A stretch of 64,000 nt of DNA, taken from assembly GCF_024713975.1 (NCBI RefSeq), contig NC_091098.1:10822816-10886815 (forward strand), written 5' to 3'. The stretch is from Paralichthys olivaceus. Lineage: Eukaryota > Chordata > Actinopteri > Pleuronectiformes > Paralichthyidae. The notes beneath the pieces are model-generated. The model ran no database searches and was not told the origin of the DNA. It saw only the letters and a list, made by a program, of their open reading frames with translations. Of this stretch, positions 1 to 11,798 are shown in pieces (position 1 is the stretch's first letter; every line of letters begins with the position of its first letter). Both the position numbers and the translations under genes were made by a program.

Positions 1-2689
1 ACTTAACCATTGAGGAATTGTCTGCAGCCATTGGGAGTATGAAGGGGGGTAAGACGCCTGGCGAGGACTCGATTCCCATTGAAATCTATAAAGCTTTTCA
101 GGACAAGCTACTGCCACCTTTACTTGAAATGTATAAAGAGTCCTTAGATAGCGGGTCCTTCCCCCCCTCTCTAAATATGGCCGTAATCACTCTATTGTTA
201 AAACCAGGTAAAGCTTTTAACCTTTGTGGATCGTATAGACCAATATCACTTCTTAATAACGATCTCAAAATTCTCTGCAAAGCATTAGCCAGACGGTTAG
301 ATACACTTCTACCACAAATCGTGCACTCTGATCAAAATGGCTTTGTTCAGGGACGACAGGGTTTTCATAATATAAGACGAGTTCTTAATATTTTGTTCGA
401 AAATTCAGGATGTATGGACACTGCTATTTTGTCATTAGATGCCGAGAAGGCCTTTGACAAGGTGGAGTGGCACTTCCTGTTTGAGGTTCTTCGAAGATTT
501 GGCATAAAGAAGAAATTTCTCTGCTGGATCAGACTACTTTATGCTGACCCCCAGGCAGTAGTTTTAACAAATGGGCTATCTTCAGCACCCTTTAAGTTGT
601 ACAGGGGCACAAGACAAGGCTGCCCCCTGTCTCCACTGTTATTTACCCTGGCAATTGAACCGCTGGCCATGGCAATTCGCAACCATACTAGTTTTAAAGG
701 CATAAGGATAGGAGATATGGAACATCGAATAGCACTGTATGCTGATGATGTCATTTTGTTTTGCTCTAATTTGAAACAGACTTTACCAGCTTTATTGGAC
801 CAAATTAACTTTTTTGGCACCTTTGCGGGATACAAAATTAATTACTCCAAATCTGTAATATTATTCATGAATGAAAAGGAACGACTACACCCCCCAATTC
901 CTACTCCTTTTACGGTTTCACTAAATGGCTTCACATACCTGGGTGTTAAGATTGCCCCTACCACTGACAAAATTGTTCCTAATAACTACAATACCTTAAC
1001 TGATAAGGTCACCCAACTTATAAATAGATGGACAAATCTACCCATTTCTATGATTGGGCGTATAAATGTATTGAAAATGTCAATTTTACCGAAGTTTCTT
1101 TATCTCTTTCAATCTATTCCACTTGCTCCTCCACCCTCACTCTTTAATTTTCTTAAAAAGCTTTTCTCTAACTTTATATGGAACAACAAGCGTCCCAGGC
1201 TCAGGCTCTCCCTGTTGTATTTACCATATGATAGAGGGGGTTTACAACTACCAAATCTTGAGTGGTATTACTGGGCAGCTCAAATCAGAGCAGGAATGTT
1301 TTATTTTGAGAGAAACCACCCTCCAGCTTGGGTTTCAATAGAAGCACATTTAACAAACATACCTTTAAACCTGTACATCTTCTCTGCTAAAAAACATAAA
1401 CTAATCAAACATACTAAAAATCCTTTTCTCAAAAATACATTAATGGTTTGGCACAAATCTCTTGCATACCTAGGAGAAACAGCTAAACTATCTCGGTTTT
1501 CTCCAATTTTTGGTAATGATGACTTCCAACCTGGTAGAGCAGACCCAGGGTTTAAAATATGGGCAGCCCAGGGTATAGCTAAGGTAGCTGACCTTTACAA
1601 TGAAAACTTGGCTCTCATGTCATTCGAAGAGCTCAAATCAAAATATGGGATTCCTGCAAAACATTTTTTTAAATATTTACAATTTAGAAGCTTCATCCTT
1701 TCCAGACAGAGCAATGATTTGAAACTTCCCCCCCTATCTACTCTAGAAGATTACACTTTGAAGTTTTTACATTCTAGGGGACAGGTTTCATTACTCTATG
1801 AGCTTTTTGTAAGCAAGTCTAAAGAATCATCACAGCGCTCACTTCAAGCATGGCGAAGGGACTTGCAGGATAATGTAACTGAGGAGGAATGGTCAGAGGC
1901 ATGTTTTCTAGCTCAGACCCAATCCGTAAATACAAACTCCAAACTGTTACAATATAAATGGATAAGCAGACTGTACATAACACCAGCTAAATTGCACCAC
2001 TTTAACCCTAACATACCTGATACCTGCTTCAAATGTAAAGACCAAAAAGGTACCTTATTTCATTGTATGTGGGAATGTCAAAAGACACTTTCTTTTTGGA
2101 GTAAGGTGGTGGACCTTGCTAGCCAAATCATTGGCAGGAAAGTGCCTCTTAGTCCTAAATTGTGCCTATTGAATCTCTATCCAGAAGACTTCACTACCTC
2201 TAAAAAAATTAGGTCTCTCCTGAATATTTGTTTTCTGGAAGCCAAACGATGTATTGCTCTCTCATGGAAATCAGATACACCCTGTGCCACATCACAATGG
2301 TTGAAGGGAATGACTTCTTACTTAGCTTTGGAAAAGATAAGTTACACAACAAAAAATAGACTTGACAAGTTTTGGGAAATATGGAAAATTTTCTACAACT
2401 TCCTTGAAAATAACAACATGGATGTTGATGGTTGGTTGGATGATAAGACGGATTGAGTACTTTTTGTTTCTGTTTTGTTTTGTTTTCATTTGTTCTCCCC
2501 TGTAAACAATGTAAGTTAGCAGATGTAATTTCAATGACTGTAACACACTGTCTACTGTGACAAGAACATCTATTATATGTGCTATATGTGAGAGCAAATT
2601 GCATTATATGTGCCTTGTTGTGTTGTCTTGTATTGTTTGTCTGTAAAATGAACAAAATTCTTAATAAATATATGTTTAAAAAAAAAAAA
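1..2689 (+). mobile_element. L1-type LINE retrotransposon, 3' part, open ORF2
   Basis: One uninterrupted frame of 812 codons (18-2456) runs from the window edge to a TGA. It carries reverse-transcriptase signatures of the L1 clade: the block GCPLSPLLF near residue 200, the catalytic YADD at about residues 241-244, and a C-terminal Cys/His knuckle (CFKCKDQKG...FHCMWEC) near residue 670. A 3' UTR of about 200 bases follows, with AATAAA at 2663-2668 and a poly-A tail ending at 2689. The element therefore ends cleanly by target-primed reverse transcription. The endonuclease and ORF1 would lie to the left, outside the window. ORF2 codes for the enzyme that nicks target DNA and copies the element RNA. 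The absence of any frameshift or stop suggests a young copy. The sequence after the tail is the start of the 1.78-kb repeat unit, so the element sits inside that array. Confidence 0.93.
18..2456 (+). CDS. L1 ORF2 reverse transcriptase, N-terminus outside the window
   Basis: This is the coding part of the L1 element. The first ATG at 18 is internal: the frame is cut by the window edge and L1 ORF2 proteins normally start with an endonuclease domain of roughly 230 residues that is not visible here. What remains is the RT palm and fingers (residues about 1-330), a connecting region rich in aromatic residues, and the C-terminal Cys-rich segment. The YADD motif is intact. Codon use and AT content match the surrounding genome, as expected for an endogenous element. 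I see no inactivating change in the part shown, but activity cannot be judged without the 5' end. Confidence 0.88.
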   Translation: MSAAIGSMKGGKTPGEDSIPIEIYKAFQDKLLPPLLEMYKESLDSGSFPPSLNMAVITLLLKPGKAFNLCGSYRPISLLNNDLKILCKALARRLDTLLPQIVHSDQNGFVQGRQGFHNIRRVLNILFENSGCMDTAILSLDAEKAFDKVEWHFLFEVLRRFGIKKKFLCWIRLLYADPQAVVLTNGLSSAPFKLYRGTRQGCPLSPLLFTLAIEPLAMAIRNHTSFKGIRIGDMEHRIALYADDVILFCSNLKQTLPALLDQINFFGTFAGYKINYSKSVILFMNEKERLHPPIPTPFTVSLNGFTYLGVKIAPTTDKIVPNNYNTLTDKVTQLINRWTNLPISMIGRINVLKMSILPKFLYLFQSIPLAPPPSLFNFLKKLFSNFIWNNKRPRLRLSLLYLPYDRGGLQLPNLEWYYWAAQIRAGMFYFERNHPPAWVSIEAHLTNIPLNLYIFSAKKHKLIKHTKNPFLKNTLMVWHKSLAYLGETAKLSRFSPIFGNDDFQPGRADPGFKIWAAQGIAKVADLYNENLALMSFEELKSKYGIPAKHFFKYLQFRSFILSRQSNDLKLPPLSTLEDYTLKFLHSRGQVSLLYELFVSKSKESSQRSLQAWRRDLQDNVTEEEWSEACFLAQTQSVNTNSKLLQYKWISRLYITPAKLHHFNPNIPDTCFKCKDQKGTLFHCMWECQKTLSFWSKVVDLASQIIGRKVPLSPKLCLLNLYPEDFTTSKKIRSLLNICFLEAKRCIALSWKSDTPCATSQWLKGMTSYLALEKISYTTKNRLDKFWEIWKIFYNFLENNNMDVDGWLDDKTD

Positions 2690-4663
2690 TGTTACAGGAT
2701 ATTTTACAAATATGATGAATAGTTGTATTTGTTGTGACGTTGGAGAAAAAACAATGACAGGTATCAGAGGAGTGATGCATACTTTGTGCAAGTTGTATAT
2801 AGGCTACAATATACACACTGTGCACTATATTTGTCACAGTAAAGTTAGAAGAGTTTGTTAAATCTGACATGTCATGTTTGTACAAACTAACCATACGATC
2901 AAATCTAAGAGAAATTTAGGGAAAACAATACATTTTTCTTGCATGAAGCCCATTGTTTTTCCTATCTTGGTTCAGGCTACATCCACACTACTATGTTTTA
3001 GTTATAATAATAATAATAATGATGATAGCTTGCATTTACAGAGCGCCTTTCAAGAGACCCAAAGATGCCTTCCATATCATTAAATGCATTACATACTACA
3101 GAGCTTTAATTAAGAATGCTTTTATCAGGAGACAGTGAAGTTGAATAAAAGTCAGGGTGATGTGCTGTGAGGGCTTAGTGCGGGTGAGAGTTCTGTACAT
3201 TTTGAAGTCTGTTTAGCATGTTGTCTGGTAGAGCAGACAGGACCGACCCCATTACAGTAATCCAGGCGAGTGGGTGATGAAGGCATGAGGGAGGGTTTCT
3301 GTCACGGAGTGAAGACCAGACTCTGGAGAATGCCCCATCTCTGGACACCAACAGAAAGCTCATGAAAACCCACTTGTTCACCACAGCTTATGGACTCTAG
3401 CCTCAGCCAACCATCACTATTATTATCTTGTGTTTGTGTCCTTTTACTTTTGTGTTCTCTCTCTGTAAAGCACCTTGGGTACCCTGAAAGACGCTATACA
3501 AACCTGAGTTATTATTATTATTTTTATTATTATTATGTTCTTGAGGTGAAAGAAGCTGATTTGGAGACAGATTTGATTTGGGTTTGGAAGGAGAGGGTGG
3601 AGTCAAGAATGACACACAGGTTGCAAACCTCAGGGGATGGGAAGATGGGAGCAGCCGTCAATGTAGAGTAGGAGGTCTCCAACCTTCTGGAGCAGAGTCT
3701 TGAGGGCCACAACCATGAGCTCAGTGTTGTTACTGTTCAGTTTGAGAAGGTTTGATGTCAACCAGATTTAAATGTCGTGCAGGCAACTGACTAGTGACTG
3801 GAGGGGAGCTGAGCGGATGGATGAGTGCTTAAATGGAGCTGGGTGTCCTTGGCATAAGAGTTGAAATTTAGGCCATGTTGAAAGGATAGATACAACCAAG
3901 CGGGAGTATGTAGATGGTGAAAAGAAGGGGGCCCTGCACTGAGCCTTGCGGCACACCTTGGTTAACTGGGACTGATGTGGAGCTATATAAAAGGCTTGAC
4001 TGTGTTATACTTACCATCCATACTACATAAGAATTGTACACAGCTTTGGTTTGAAAAAGGACAGACAGAAAGGGAGATGTAAGGAAACAATAAAGCGGTC
4101 ACCAAAGTCTTGGGGTCTTATCCAATCTATCTGTACCAAAGCCCTGGCATTACCAAAATGATCTCACCTTTGTTGTTTGTCACTGAAGTTTATAATTTTG
4201 TCCATGGAGCTGTCACTTTTCACAGAAACATGGCTGGGTTCAGGAGAGACAGATCTTTCTTTGTCAGGAGACCTTGAACACAAATAGAAGAAGTGTCTTT
4301 ACAATGTCAAACATTAACAGACATCTTCAAAATTATTTGCAGCTCCAATATTTCAATTATAGTCAATGCATATGCACCAGTGTACGTCACTCTTCAGAGT
4401 CAAGCTCAGACATTCAAGTGAAGTAGCAATAAGCAAAACACATTCCTGAGTGAAGGATGACTTCAACACAATGGAAGAATTGCTCTCTACTTCACTCAAG
4501 CCTCCTACAGCTGGGAGGTGTAATTCACTGTTGTAAATACAGTTACAGTTTGAACCTCTCCATTCACAGCAGTGCACATGTGCATTTGTTTACAAGCTGA
4601 CAGAAAAGGAAGCAGCAACCTGAGAAGACAAAAAAACCACATCATCTGACAAGGCAAAGTAAT
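2690..4663. repeat. Array unit 1 (diverged, with nested insertion)
   Basis: First visible unit, 1974 bases. It differs from inner units by scattered substitutions and by the insertion at about 3333-3537. Its left end abuts the L1 poly-A tail. Confidence 0.9.
3333..3537 (+). mobile_element. Nested L2-like LINE 3' end in array unit 1
   Basis: Inner units read CTGGAGATGTTTTTGAGG without a break; unit 1 has about 205 extra bases at that point. The insert ends in a tail typical of fish L2/CR1-type LINEs: a stretch like GTAAAGCACCTTGGGTACC, then a degenerate match to ACGCTATACAAA, then an ATT simple repeat. It is 5' truncated and too short to code for anything. Because only unit 1 has it, it landed after the units were duplicated, or in a copy that was not spread. 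Confidence 0.8.
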
Positions 4664-6441
4664 GTTACAGGATATTTTACAAATATGATGAATAGTTGTA
4701 TTTGTTGGGACGTTGAAGATAAAACAATGAAAAGCATCAGAGGGGCGATGCATACTCTGTGCAAGTTGTATATAGGCTACAATATAAACACTATATACAC
4801 TATATTTGTCAGAGCAGAGTTAGAAGTTTGTTAAATCTGTTTGTACGAACTAACCATACAATCAAATGTAAGAGAAATTTAGGGAAAACAATACATTTTT
4901 CTTGCATGAAGCCCATTGTTTTTCCTATCTTGGCTCAGGCTACATCCACACTACTATGTTTTAGTTATAATAATAATAATAATAATGATGATAGCTTGCA
5001 TTTATATAGCGCCTTTCAAGAGACCCAAAGATGCCTTCCATATCATTAAATGCATTACATACTACAGAGCTTTAATTAAGAATGCTTTTATCAGGAGACA
5101 GTGAAGTTGAATAAGAGTAAGGGTGATGTGCTGCCAGGGCTTAGTGCGGGTGAGAACCCTGGCAGCAGAGTTCTGTACATATTGAAGTCTGTTTAGGATG
5201 TTGTCTGGTAGAGCAGACAGGACCCCATTACAGTAATCCAGGCGGGGGATGATGAAGGCATGAGGGAGGGTTTCTGTCCTGGAGTCAGGGAGTGAAGACC
5301 AGACTCTGGAGATGTTTTTGAGGTGAAAGAAGACGGATTTGGAGACAGATTTGATGTGGGTTTGGAAGGAGAGGGTGGAGTCAAGAATGACACACAGGTT
5401 GCAAACCTCAGGGGATGGGAAGATGGGAGCAGCCGTCAATGTAGAGTAGGAGGTCTCCAACCTTCTGGAGCAGAGTCTTGAGGGCCACAACCATGAGCTC
5501 AGTGTTGTTACTGTTCAGTTTGAGAAGGTTTGATGTCAACCAGATTTAAATGTCGTGCAGGCAACTGACTAGTGACTGGAGGGGAGCTGAGCGGATGGAT
5601 GAGTGCTTAAATGGAGCTGGGTGTCCTTGGCATAGGAGTTGAAATTTAGGCCATGTTGAAAGGATAGATACAACCAAGCGGGAGTATGTAGATGGTGAAA
5701 AGAAGGGGGCCCTGCACTGAGCCTTGCGGCACACCTTGGTTAACTGGGACTGATGTGGAGCTATATAAAAGGCTTGACTGTGTTATACTTACCATCCATA
5801 CTACATAAGAATTGTACACAGCTTTGGTTTGAAAAAGGACAGACAGAAAGGGAGATGTAAGGAAACAATAAAGCGGTCACCAAAGTCTTGGGGTCTTATC
5901 CAATCTATCTGTACCAAAGCCCTGGCATTACCAAAATGATCTCACCTTTGTTGTTTGTCACTGAAGTTTATAATTTTGTCCATGGAGCTGTCACTTTTCA
6001 CAGAAACATGGCTGGGTTCAGGAGAGACAGATCTTTCTTTGTCAGGAGACCTTGAACACAAATAGAAGAAGTGTCTTTACAATGTCAAACATTAACAGAC
6101 ATCTTCAAAATTATTTGCAGCTCCAATATTTCAATTATAGTCAATGCATATGCACCAGTGTACGTCACTCTTCAGAGTCAAGCTCAGACATTCAAGTGAA
6201 GTAGCAATAAGCAAAACACATTCCTGAGTGAAGGATGACTTCAACACAATGGAAGAATTGCTCTCTACTTCACTCAAGCCTCCTACAGCTGGGAGGTGTA
6301 ATTCACTGTTGTAAATACAGTTACAGTTTGAACCTCTCCATTCACAGCAGTGCACATGTGCATTTGTTTACAAGCTGACAGAAAAGGAAGCAGCAACCTG
6401 AGAAGACAAAAAAACCACATCATCTGACAAGGCAAAGTAAT
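4664..6441. repeat. Array unit 2
   Basis: Inner unit of 1778 bases, nearly identical to units 3 and 4. Confidence 0.92.
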
Positions 6442-8218
6442 GTTACAGGATATTTTACAAATATGATGAATAGTTGTATTTGTTGGGACGTTGAAGATAA
6501 AACAATGAAAAGCATCAGAGGGGCGATGCATACTCTGTGCAAGTTGTATATAGGCTACAATATAAACACTATATACACTATATTTGTCAGAGCAGAGTTA
6601 GAAGTTTGTTAAATCTGTTTGTACGAACTAACCATACAATCAAATGTAAGAGAAATTTAGGGAAAACAATACATTTTTCTTGCATGAAGCCCATTGTTTT
6701 TCCTATCTTGGCTCAGGCTACATCCACACTACTATGTTTTAGTTATAATAATAATAATAATAATGATGATAGCTTGCATTTATATAGCGCCTTTCAAGAG
6801 ACCCAAAGATGCCTTCCATATCATTAAATGCATTACATACTACAGAGCTTTAATTAAGAATGCTTTTATCAGGAGACAGTGAAGTTGAATAAGAGTAAGG
6901 GTGATGTGCTGCCAGGGCTTAGTGCGGGTGAGAACCCTGGCAGCAGAGTTCTGTACATATTGAAGTCTGTTTAGGATGTTGTCTGGTAGAGCAGACAGGA
7001 CCCCATTACAGTAATCCAGGCGGGGGATGATGAAGGCATGAGGGAGGGTTTCTGTCCTGGAGTCAGGGAGTGAAGACCAGACTCTGGAGATGTTTTTGAG
7101 GTGAAAGAAGACGGATTTGGAGACAGATTTGATGTGGGTTTGGAAGGAGAGGGTGGAGTCAAGAATGACACACAGGTTGCAAACCTCAGGGGATGGGAAG
7201 ATGGGAGCAGCCGTCAATGTAGAGTAGGAGGTCTCCAACCTTCTGGAGCAGAGTCTTGAGGGCCACAACCATGAGCTCAGTGTTGTTACTGTTCAGTTTG
7301 AGAAGGTTTGATGTCAACCAGATTTAAATGTCGTGCAGGCAACTGACTAGTGACTGGAGGGGAGCTGAGCGGATGGATGAGTGCTTAAATGGAGCTGGGT
7401 GTCCTTGGCATAGGAGTTGAAATTTAGGCCATGTTGAAAGGATAGATACAACCAAGCGGGAGTATGTAGATGGTGAAAAGAAGGGGGCCCTGCACTGAGC
7501 CTTGCGGCACACCTTGGTTAACTGGGACTGATGTGGAGCTATATAAAAGGCTTGACTGTGTTATACTTACCATCCATACTACATAAGAATTGTACACAGC
7601 TTTGGTTTGAAAAAGGACAGACAGAAAGGGAGATGTAAGGAAACAATAAAGCGGTCACCAAAGTCTTGGGGTCTTATCCAATCTATCTGTACCAAAGCCC
7701 TGGCATTACCAAAATGATCTCACCTTTGTTGTTTGTCACTGAAGTTTATAATTTTGTCCATGGAGCTGTCACTTTTCACAGAAACATGGCTGGGTTCAGG
7801 AGAGACAGATCTTTCTTTGTCAGGAGACCTTGAACACAAATAGAAGAAGTGTCTTTACAATGTCAAACATTAACAGACATCTTCAAAATTATTTGCAGCT
7901 CCAATATTTCAATTATAGTCAATGCATATGCACCAGTGTACGTCACTCTTCAGAGTCAAGCTCAGACATTCAAGTGAAGTAGCAATAAGCAAAACACATT
8001 CCTGAGTGAAGGATGACTTCAACACAATGGAAGAATTGCTCTCTACTTCACTCAAGCCTCCTACAGCTGGGAGGTGTAATTCACTGTTGTAAATACAGTT
8101 ACAGTTTGAACCTCTCCATTCACAGCAGTGCACATGTGCATTTGTTTACAAGCTGACAGAAAAGGAAGCAGCAACCTGAGAAGACAAAAAACCACATCAT
8201 CTGACAAGGCAAAGTAAT
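6442..8218. repeat. Array unit 3
   Basis: Inner unit of 1777 bases; one A shorter than unit 2 in the tract near 8186. Confidence 0.92.
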
Positions 8219-9995
8219 GTTACAGGATATTTTACAAATATGATGAATAGTTGTATTTGTTGGGACGTTGAAGATAAAACAATGAAAAGCATCAGAGGGG
8301 CGATGCATACTCTGTGCAAGTTGTATATAGGCTACAATATAAACACTATATACACTATATTTGTCAGAGCAGAGTTAGAAGTTTGTTAAATCTGTTTGTA
8401 CGAACTAACCATACAATCAAATGTAAGAGAAATTTAGGGAAAACAATACATTTTTCTTGCATGAAGCCCATTGTTTTTCCTATCTTGGCTCAGGCTACAT
8501 CCACACTACTATGTTTTAGTTATAATAATAATAATAATAATGATGATAGCTTGCATTTATATAGCGCCTTTCAAGAGACCCAAAGATGCCTTCCATATCA
8601 TTAAATGCATTACATACTACAGAGCTTTAATTAAGAATGCTTTTATCAGGAGACAGTGAAGTTGAATAAGAGTAAGGGTGATGTGCTGCCAGGGCTTAGT
8701 GCGGGTGAGAACCCTGGCAGCAGAGTTCTGTACATATTGAAGTCTGTTTAGGATGTTGTCTGGTAGAGCAGACAGGACCCCATTACAGTAATCCAGGCGG
8801 GGGATGATGAAGGCATGAGGGAGGGTTTCTGTCCTGGAGTCAGGGAGTGAAGACCAGACTCTGGAGATGTTTTTGAGGTGAAAGAAGACGGATTTGGAGA
8901 CAGATTTGATGTGGGTTTGGAAGGAGAGGGTGGAGTCAAGAATGACACACAGGTTGCAAACCTCAGGGGATGGGAAGATGGGAGCAGCCGTCAATGTAGA
9001 GTAGGAGGTCTCCAACCTTCTGGAGCAGAGTCTTGAGGGCCACAACCATGAGCTCAGTGTTGTTACTGTTCAGTTTGAGAAGGTTTGATGTCAACCAGAT
9101 TTAAATGTCGTGCAGGCAACTGACTAGTGACCGGAGGGGAGCTGAGCGGATGGATGAGTGCTTAAATGGAGCTGGGTGTCCTTGGCATAGGAGTTGAAAT
9201 TTAGGCCATGTTGAAAGGATAGATACAACCAAGCGGGAGTATGTAGATGGTGAAAAGAAGGGGGCCCTGCACTGAGCCTTGCGGCACACCTTGGTTAACT
9301 GGGACTGATGTGGAGCTATATAAAAGGCTTGACTGTGTTATACTTACCATCCATACTACATAAGAATTGTACACAGCTTTGGTTTGAAAAAGGACAGACA
9401 GAAAGGGAGATGTAAGGAAACAATAAAGCGGTCACCAAAGTCTTGGGGTCTTATCCAATCTATCTGTACCAAAGCCCTGGCATTACCAAAATGATCTCAC
9501 CTTTGTTGTTTGTCACTGAAGTTTATAATTTTGTCCATGGAGCTGTCACTTTTCACAGAAACATGGCTGGGTTCAGGAGAGACAGATCTTTCTTTGTCAG
9601 GAGACCTTGAACACAAATAGAAGAAGTGTCTTTACAATGTCAAACATTAACAGACATCTTCAAAATTATTTGCAGCTCCAATATTTCAATTATAGTCAAT
9701 GCATATGCACCAGTGTACGTCACTCTTCAGAGTCAAGCTCAGACATTCAAGTGAAGTAGCAATAAGCAAAACACATTCCTGAGTGAAGGATGACTTCAAC
9801 ACAATGGAAGAATTGCTCTCTACTTCACTCAAGCCTCCTACAGCTGGGAGGTGTAATTCACTGTTGTAAATACAGTTACAGTTTGAACCTCTCCATTCAC
9901 AGCAGTGCACATGTGCATTTGTTTACAAGCTGACAGAAAAGGAAGCAGCAACCTGAGAAGACAAAAAACCACATCATCTGACAAGGCAAAGTAAT
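8219..9995. repeat. Array unit 4
   Basis: Inner unit of 1777 bases; carries a T-to-C change near 9132 relative to units 2 and 3. Confidence 0.92.
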
Positions 9996-11571
9996 GTTAC
10001 AGGATATTTTACAAATATGATGAATAGTTGTATTTTTGTGACGTTGAAGATAAAACAATGAAAAGCATCAGAGGGGCGATGCATACTCTGTGCAAGTTGT
10101 ATATAGGCTACAATATAAACACTATATACACTATATTTGTCAGAGCAGAGTTAGAAGTTTGTTAAATCTGTTTGTACGAACTAACCATACAATCAAATGT
10201 AAGAGAAATTTAGGGAAAACAATACATTTTTCTTGCATGAAGCCCATTGTTTTTCCTATCTTGGCTCAGGCTACATCCACACTACTATGTTTTAGTTATA
10301 ATAATAATAATAATGATGATAGCTTGCATTTATATAGCGCCTTTCAAGAGACCCAAAGATGCCTTCCATATCATTAAATGCATTACATACTACAGAGCTT
10401 TAATTAAGAATGCTTTTATCAGGAGACAGTGAAGTTGAATAAGAGTAAGGGTGATGTGCTGCCAGGGCTTAGTGCGGGTGAGAACCCTGGCAGCAGAGTT
10501 CTGTACATATTGAAGTCTGTTTAGGATGTTGTCTGGTAGAGCAGACAGGACCCCATTACAGTAATCCAGGCGGGGGATGATGAAGGCATGAGGGAGGGTT
10601 TCTGTCCTGGAGTCGGGGAATGAAGACCAGACTCTGGAGATGTTTATGAGGTGAAAGAAGTCGGATTTGGAGACAGATTTGATGTGGGTTTGGAAGGAGA
10701 GGGTGGAGTCAAGAATGACACCCAGGTTCCAAACCTCAGGGGATGGGGAGATGGGAGCAGTCGTCAATGTAGAGTAGGAGGTGTCCAACCTTCTGGAGCA
10801 GAGTCTTGAGGGCCACAACCATGAGCTCAGTGTTGTTACTGTTCAGTTTGAGAAGGTTTGATGTCATCCAGATTTTAATGTCGTGCAGGCAACTGACTAG
10901 TGACTGGGGGAGGCTGAGTGGATGGATGAGTGCTTAGATGGAGCTGGGTGTCCTCTGTACAGGAGTTGATATGAAGGCCATGTTGAAAGGATAGATACAA
11001 CCAAGCGGGAGTATGTAGATGGTGAAAAGAAGGGGGCCCTGCACTGAGCCTTGCGGCACACCTTGGTTAACTGGGACTGATGTGGAGCTATATAAAAGGC
11101 TTGACTGTGTTATACTTACCATCCATACTACATAAGAATTGTACACAGCTTTGGTTTGAAAAGGGACAGACAGAAAGGGAGATGTAAGGAAACAATAAAG
11201 CGGTCACCAAAGTCTTGGGGTCTTATCCAATCTATCTGTACCAAAGCCCTGGCATTACCAAAATGATCTCACCTTTGTTGTTTGTCACTGAAGTTTATAA
11301 TTTTGTCCATGGAGCTGTCACTTTTCACAGAAACATGGCTGGGTTCAGGAGAGACAGATCCTTCTTTGTCAGGAGACCTTGAACACAAACAGAAGAAGTG
11401 TCTTTACAATGTCAAACATTAACAGACATCTTCAAAATTATTGAGCGCTCCAATATGTCAATTATAGTCAATGTAAATGCACCAGTGTACGTCACTCTTC
11501 AGAGTCAAGCTCAGACATTCAAGTGAAGTAGGAATAAGCACATTTCTGAGTGAAGGATGATTTTAACACAG
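9996..11571. repeat. Array unit 5 (partial, diverged)
   Basis: Right-most unit, about 1576 bases, with many substitutions compared with units 2-4. Several of its differences restore a better reverse-transcriptase reading than the inner units, so it may be closer to the founding sequence. Confidence 0.88.
10310..11146 (-). pseudogene. Decayed L2-like LINE reverse transcriptase in array unit 5
   Basis: On the minus strand, 10934-11146 reads VNQGVPQGSVQGPLLFTIY, a clear match to the RT block GVPQGSVLGPLLF of L2/CR1/Rex-type LINEs. After a frame break, 10390-10818 reads LGVILDSTLSFQTHIKSV, then SRLDYCNGV-like and QNSAARVLTRTKPW motifs that form the C-terminal end of such proteins. It ends in a tail with GGCGCTATATAAATGCAAG and an ATT-type repeat near 10310-10320. 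The catalytic region between the two pieces is missing or scrambled and the two frames differ, so it is dead. The same remnant recurs at 3090-3956 (interrupted), 5062-5734, 6840-7512 and 8617-9289 in the other units. Confidence 0.82.
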
Positions 11572-11798
11572 ATTAGCCAACTGCAAAATTTAGGTGTAAT
11601 AGCCAGGGCAGTCACTATGCATATTTACTACAGTGTCAAAACACATTGCAGTACAGAGATTTGATCTATATAAATTCAAGTTGTTATTTATTATTGGTTC
11701 GACTTTAAGGTAAAACCAATACATTGTCTTGCTTTAATATTTTACTGTGTCACATTTCAATGGTATTCAGTGTGAAGTTAATTATTAATTGTACTTAC
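11572..11798. other. Short AT-rich stretch between array and exon
   Basis: No open frame, splice signal or repeat I can support. If the exons at 11799-12247 belong to a gene running leftwards, this is the start of its intron 2 and the whole tandem array is intronic. Confidence 0.4.

Larger units (their letters stand above)
2690..11571. repeat. Tandem array of five ~1.78-kb units
   Basis: The same landmark (GTTACAGGATATTTTAC) starts units at 2690, 4664, 6442, 8219 and 9996, giving periods of 1778, 1777 and 1777 for the inner units. Units 2, 3 and 4 are almost identical: I noticed a one-base change in an A tract and a single T-to-C at 9132. Units 1 and 5 at the edges are more diverged. Unit 1 carries an extra ~205-base insertion. 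Unit 5 stops matching near 11571, about 200 bases short of a full unit. Each unit contains a decayed L2-like reverse-transcriptase 3' end in minus orientation, a TAA/TAATGA simple repeat at its tail, and about 1 kb of other AT-rich sequence with no gene. Such homogeneous cores with diverged ends are typical of recent unequal crossing-over. Confidence 0.95.

Noticed and set aside
539..835. Minus-strand 98-codon frame
   Set aside because: Antisense shadow of the L1 reverse transcriptase.
2209..2655. Minus-strand 148-codon frame at the L1 3' end
   Set aside because: Antisense to L1 ORF2 and its 3' UTR; low-complexity reading, no family match.
4353..6827. Recurrent small frames of 62-96 codons in every array unit
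   Set aside because: They recur only because the DNA unit recurs; several read poly-Asn or poly-Ile over TAA repeats. Only the minus-strand LINE remnant has a recognisable source.
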